Source: Actinomycetota bacterium (GTDB taxonomy: Bacteria > Actinomycetota > Actinomycetes > Nanopelagicales > Nanopelagicaceae). Taken from it: a stretch of DNA of 49,177 nucleotides. Below the pieces are notes generated by a model, which saw nothing but the letters and a program-made list of their open reading frames with translations, made no database searches and was not told where the DNA came from. Positions 46,303-49,177 of this stretch are shown here, piece by piece (position 1 is the first letter of the stretch; each line of letters starts with the position of its first letter). The stretch is from contig WLPT01000010.1 of assembly GCA_009698675.1 (NCBI GenBank), positions 1 through 49,177 of the forward strand. The letters run 5' to 3'. Both the position numbers and the translations under genes were made by a program.

Positions 46303-46875
46303 ATGATCTGGTGGCCGACTGAAATACCAACCCTTACTTATGGGTTGATGACGCTTCGCCCGCTTGCCGAAAAAGATATCCCCGAGATCTATGCCAGTTG
46401 CCAAGATGCTGTCATCCCTAGATTTACCCGCGTTCCTATTAATTACACAATGGCGCACGCTGAGTTCTTCGTTCGTGAAAAAACACCTAAATCCCTTGCT
46501 GAAAAGAGTGAGCTAGCCTTTGCGATTGATTACGGCAATGGGGATGAGAGAAAGTTCGCTGGGGTGATCTCTTTTCACAGCATGGATCTGCCTGACCTGG
46601 TTGCAGAGCTTGGCTACTGGATCTCTGCCGATCTTCGTGGAAAAGGCATAGGGACTACCGCTGCGCGCATGTTGACCAACTTCGGCTTTGAGACGATGGG
46701 CTTTGAGCGTATAGAGGCGCTCGTTGATGTAGAAAATACGGCATCAAAGCTCTTACTCTCCTCCGCTGGGTATAGCCTTGAGGGCATATTGCGCAAGAAA
46801 TCACGCAGGTTCGATGGATCTCAGATCGATATGGCTTTGTTCGCGGTGATTCGTGAAGAGTGGGAGGAGATGTAA
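46303..46875 (+). CDS. GNAT acetyltransferase, RimJ/RimL type
   Basis: 190 residues with the GNAT fold: N-terminal LRPLAEKDIPEIYASC, the acetyl-CoA loop LRGKGIGTTAARML, and C-terminal VDVENTASKLLLSSAGYSLEG. RimJ/RimL relatives acetylate ribosomal N-termini or small amines; the substrate here is unknown. I chose the ATG at 46303, which has CATACT six bases upstream, fitting a leaderless mRNA. A TTG at 46297 is possible. Confidence 0.85.
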   Translation: MIWWPTEIPTLTYGLMTLRPLAEKDIPEIYASCQDAVIPRFTRVPINYTMAHAEFFVREKTPKSLAEKSELAFAIDYGNGDERKFAGVISFHSMDLPDLVAELGYWISADLRGKGIGTTAARMLTNFGFETMGFERIEALVDVENTASKLLLSSAGYSLEGILRKKSRRFDGSQIDMALFAVIREEWEEM

Positions 46876-47319
46876 ATGGAGAGCCTGGCACTGCTTGTTG
46901 CAATTCTCATGGTCGTTGCCTTTCTCGCAGGGCCTATTGCAATTGGGCTCACCAGATTGAAATCAGATTTCATAATTTTAATTGTGTTTCGTAAGTTATT
47001 TCACGGCCTCTTTGTTGCTCTCTCATTATGGGTTGGAATGATGTTCTTCTTCAGCCCTGGAGTTCCATTAATCGTTCATCTCATAGGTTTTTATGGAATC
47101 TCCATGGGATATATCGCGAGTAGGCGTGAATATTTCCCAGAGGTTCGAATCATCTCTCCCCTTCTTGCACGTTTAGGGATTAATACTCGGTCTCGCTCTA
47201 GGAGCTACGATGGCGAAGATTCCGAAGGCACTTCTTTCACTCACGGCCCAGTATTAAAGTGGAAAGGAAATGGCCGCTCGAGCGGCAGTGACGGCCACGG
47301 ACCTGAAGGCCAAAACTAA
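46876..47319 (+). CDS. Membrane protein of unknown function
   Basis: 147 residues with three likely helices (about 4-26, 40-60 and 62-82) and a hydrophilic, Gly/Ser-rich C-terminal tail after residue 105. A GGAGGAG ribosome binding site lies at the end of the GNAT gene, and the ATG follows its stop codon directly, so the two genes are one operon. I do not recognise a family. Confidence 0.7.
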   Translation: MESLALLVAILMVVAFLAGPIAIGLTRLKSDFIILIVFRKLFHGLFVALSLWVGMMFFFSPGVPLIVHLIGFYGISMGYIASRREYFPEVRIISPLLARLGINTRSRSRSYDGEDSEGTSFTHGPVLKWKGNGRSSGSDGHGPEGQN

Positions 47320-47387
47320 AGAGCCCACGCCTTCACGGTGGTTATCCACAATATTGGCCAGTAAAGTATTCACACTTGATAAGTAAC

Positions 47388-47399
47388 TAGCCTCGTGCG
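47388..47399 (+). promoter_or_regulatory. Candidate leaderless -10 box for the RDD gene
   Basis: TAGCCT (47388-47393), six bases, then the ATG at 47400. Identical hexamer and spacing to those in front of argS. Confidence 0.5.
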
Positions 47400-47804
47400 A
47401 TGAATACACTTACTCATCAATTAGCTGCACCTGAAAAACGTCTTTATGCATTCTTAGCAAATATGGGCATAGGCATTATTACCCTCGGAATTGGCTGGAT
47501 AATTTGGTCAGCGCTCCTCTGGAGTGAGGGAACAACACCAGGCCATAAGCTACTCAACTTGTCCATTGTCGATGAAAAAACCTTTGAGCCCCTTAACTGG
47601 AACAGGATGGCAGTCCGCGAGCTGGTATTCAAAGGAATCTTCGCAGCTGCAATCTCCTCATTCACGTATGGTCTTTCATATATCGCAGACGGCCTCTTCA
47701 TATTTCGAGATGATCGCCGAGCACTTCATGACCATTTAGCTCGTTCAATCGTCATTGATAACGAGAGTCAGGGCTCTCGAAGAATTCGATTCACTTACGA
47801 GTAA
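47400..47804 (+). CDS. RDD family membrane protein
   Basis: 134 residues with two to three hydrophobic segments and RDD-like features: TPGHKLLNLSIVDE after helix 1 and RRALHDHLARSIVI at the C-terminus (the HD-x3-R block typical of the family). The function of RDD proteins is mostly unknown; some are linked to sodium transport. It is a single gene, followed by the tandem repeat region. Confidence 0.85.
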   Translation: MNTLTHQLAAPEKRLYAFLANMGIGIITLGIGWIIWSALLWSEGTTPGHKLLNLSIVDEKTFEPLNWNRMAVRELVFKGIFAAAISSFTYGLSYIADGLFIFRDDRRALHDHLARSIVIDNESQGSRRIRFTYE

Positions 47805-47831
47805 GCAGTTGCAAGCTCAATCTCGTACTTC

Positions 47832-47931
47832 TCTATGCTCGATTTATCTGATCTGTGCTCGATTTATCTGATCTGTGCTCGATTTATCTGATCTATGCTC
47901 GATTTATCTGATCTATGCTCGATTTATCTGG
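47832..47931 (+). repeat. 20-bp tandem repeat, five copies
   Basis: Five head-to-tail 20-bp units with the constant part GCTCGATTTATCTG and one variable position (A,G,G,A,A at the fourth base). The first four copies end in A, the last in G. The array starts 28 bases after the RDD stop. The unit length is not a multiple of three, so it is not coding. Confidence 0.95.
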
Positions 47932-47940
47932 AAATAGAAG

Positions 47941-47992
47941 TGGGCTGCTCGACATTGATTCCATGTATTGAGAATCTATATCGAGCAGCCCA
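47941..47992. repeat. 12-bp inverted repeat with inner stem
   Basis: TGGGCTGCTCGA (47941-47952) and TCGAGCAGCCCA (47981-47992) are perfect complements. Inside lies a second short stem, GATTC/GAATC (47957-47961 and 47972-47976), with a 10-base loop. It begins 9 bases after the tandem array. No T-tract follows on the plus strand, so a structured RNA or a protein site is as likely as a terminator. Confidence 0.85.
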
Positions 47993-48119
47993 TTGCTACC
48001 TGTAAAGCTTTGCACGAAGGATCTTTACTCTTTGGTTACAGAACCCCCATAGGGATAATTAGCAACATTCTACCAACTTGGTAATAAGGTGACACCTAAT
48101 CAAAAGCTAGCTCAAAACT
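47993..48119. other. Intergenic stretch downstream of yceI
   Basis: Last part of a 315-base gap between the RDD gene and yceI. It contains two small perfect palindromes, TACCAA-C-TTGGTA (48071-48083) and AGGT-GAC-ACCT (48087-48097). I see no coding region. Confidence 0.5.
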
Positions 48120-48677
48120 CTATGCAACATCCGCACTGCGAATAGCTGAGAGCTCGAATTCAAGGTTGATCTTCTCGCTGACGAGAACTCCGCCTGTTTC
48201 AAGAGCTGTATTCCAATTAACGCCCCACGCGGTGCGGTCAATTGTGGTTTTGCCTTCGAAGCCAACGCGTGTATTTCCCCAAGGATCAACGGCAGTTCCA
48301 GTGAAATCAAACTCTACAGTTACAGGCTTGGTAACACCCTTAATTGTGAGGTCGCCAGTTACTGCATAAACATCGCCATTCTTAACTGCTGATGTTGAAA
48401 GGAAAGTAATTTCTGGAAACTTCTCCATATCGAAAAAGTCATTACCTTTTAAGTGGCCATCGCGATCGGCATTGCGAGTATCGATGCTCGCAGCCTGAAT
48501 CTTTAACTCAACCTTTGAGTTAGCAGGAGTCTCAAAATCAATAACTCCTCCGCCTGAGAATTCATTGAATGCGCCGCGAACCTTAGTCACCATGAGGTGG
48601 CGGGCTGTAAAGCCAATCTGACTGTGGCTAGCATCGATTGTGTAAGTTCCGGTTAACGCTGAAGTTGCTGTAGACAT
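48120..48677 (-). CDS. YceI family protein
   Basis: 185-residue lipocalin-like beta barrel that binds long isoprenoid or amide ligands in known members. The family signature is clear (GTYTIDASHSQIGFTARHLMV at the N-terminus, then DLTIKGVTKPVTVEF and FEGKTTIDRTAWGV). There is no signal peptide, so it is cytoplasmic, unlike E. coli YceI. The ATG at 48677 follows a leader of about 107 bases. Its promoter holds the same palindrome as that of pirin. Confidence 0.93.
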   Translation of the reverse strand: MSTATSALTGTYTIDASHSQIGFTARHLMVTKVRGAFNEFSGGGVIDFETPANSKVELKIQAASIDTRNADRDGHLKGNDFFDMEKFPEITFLSTSAVKNGDVYAVTGDLTIKGVTKPVTVEFDFTGTAVDPWGNTRVGFEGKTTIDRTAWGVNWNTALETGGVLVSEKINLEFELSAIRSADVA

Positions 48678-48789
48678 TAGCTCTGCTCTCTTTAGAAGTA
48701 TTTTTGAATTAAGACCTTTAGGTCGACGGTGATATGGATAGCAATAGAACGCTTCAAACTAGCCTTACGTGGTTGGTTGAAACTTAAAG

Positions 48790-48820
48790 TATTATAGTTG
48801 AAACTTCAACTATAATACAA
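48790..48820 (-). promoter_or_regulatory. yceI promoter with palindromic operator
   Basis: Minus strand: -35 TTGTAT (48820-48815), an 18-base spacer and -10 TATAAT (48796-48791). A perfect palindrome with 13-base arms (48790-48817) spans them; its core TAGTTGAA-N2-TTCAACTA is identical to that before pirin. A degenerate third copy, GGTTGAA-AC-TTAAA, is adjacent at 48774-48787. Repression by one regulator of both genes is inferred. Confidence 0.8.
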
Positions 48821-48895
48821 ATCCAATCTTCCCCCTTGATTTACTTCTTAATGTAAATGCTTCGCATTGTGCCTATAGAAATTCGGACGCCAAAG

Positions 48896-49177
48896 TGGAG
48901 GTGCCGGGAATCGAACCCGGGTCCTTCGGTGCAAAAACAGGGCTTCTACGGGCGTAGTGTGATTAGCGCTTTCTCAGTCCCGAAGTTTTCCCACACAACT
49001 CTTCGACAGACTCATTTGCGAAACTGTTCTCCCGCGCTGTTCGCAACACCAACGCGATGAAAAGCCCTCTATCGACGCTAGATTCCAGACCGAGAGCGGC
49101 ATCTGGGCTAACGGCTTCAAACTAGCTTATGCAGCGAGTGTGAAAGCTTGCTGATTAGTGTCAGCAGTTATTTTTTG
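48896..49177 (-). ncRNA. ssrA: tmRNA (transfer-messenger RNA), 5' end cut by the window
   Basis: The tRNA-like 3' end is seen on the minus strand: T-arm CCGGGTTCGATTCCCGG, then CACCTCC and the discriminator A at 48896; CCA is not encoded. Near the right edge an open frame GCT GAC ACT AAT ... GCT GCA TAA encodes the tag ADTNQQAFTLAA, which ends in the LAA signal for ClpXP/ClpAP. The G/C-rich pseudoknot stretches lie between them. The 5' half of the tRNA domain and the promoter lie past 49177. Confidence 0.95.

Noticed and set aside
47835..47891. Short frame MLDLSDLC... inside the tandem repeat
   Set aside because: The repeat unit is 20 bases, so each copy changes frame; no ribosome binding site is present.
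47832..47931. CRISPR array
   Set aside because: The 20-bp units are directly head to tail with no spacers, and no cas gene is present.
48071..48097. Terminator of yceI formed by two small palindromes
   Set aside because: The stems are only four to six base pairs and no T-tract follows on the minus strand.

Overview
The window looks like a piece of chromosome from a small-genome freshwater actinobacterium of the acI type (Candidatus Nanopelagicales, Planktophila/Nanopelagicus-like). This is an inference. It rests on the actinobacterial gene order prmC-sua5-glyA-wecA-atpI-atpBEFHAG behind rho-rpmE-prfA, an actinorhodopsin gene, a ClpS/DUF2017 pair, a DUF222/HNH protein, a xylose transporter with xylose isomerase, moderate to low GC by eye, and very tight gene spacing. 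No species can be assigned from the sequence alone.

Region 1 (1-19.1 kb) is read entirely on the minus strand. It starts at argS (19098) and continues through lysA, hom, thrC and thrB (diaminopimelate decarboxylation and threonine synthesis), then rho, rpmE, prfA, prmC, a divergent sua5/tsaC-like gene, glyA, a WecA/MraY-type glycosyltransferase and the whole F1Fo ATP synthase operon, which ends with atpG at the left edge.

Region 2 (19.1-23.7 kb) is a pentose module: a lipoprotein binding protein, a single-domain ABC ATPase and a permease on the plus strand, with convergent xylose isomerase. An operator-like palindrome sits between the candidate -35 and -10 of the binding-protein gene.

Region 3 (23.7-28.3 kb) holds tRNA-Leu(UAG), a small RpoA-CTD-like protein, a candidate metal/metalloid cassette (an 8-Cys 45-residue peptide, an ArsP/YraQ-type permease and an HMA chaperone), metY, a small membrane protein and the green-type proton-pumping rhodopsin.

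Region 4 (28.5-39.2 kb) is rich in envelope and housekeeping genes: an MFS exporter, HlyIII, a DivIVA-like coiled coil, an acyltransferase with an SGNH domain, a membrane-anchored protein with a histone-H1-like tail and an FnIII-like domain, then rdgB, rph, murI, DUF2017, clpS, a secreted GH18 protein and DUF3039.

Region 5 (39.2-49.2 kb) carries argF, pntAA-pntAB-pntB, a VOC protein, pirin, a DUF222/HNH protein, a GNAT acetyltransferase, two membrane proteins, a 20-bp tandem repeat next to a long inverted repeat, a YceI protein and the 3' part of tmRNA.

Two sequence-level patterns cut across the genes. First, a perfect palindrome with the core TAGTTGAA-N2-TTCAACTA lies inside the predicted promoters of both pirin and yceI, pointing to one regulator. 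Second, many first genes lack a Shine-Dalgarno sequence and carry a TAnnnT hexamer exactly six (sometimes seven) bases before the start codon, as expected for leaderless transcripts. There is no CRISPR array, prophage or insertion sequence that I can support.
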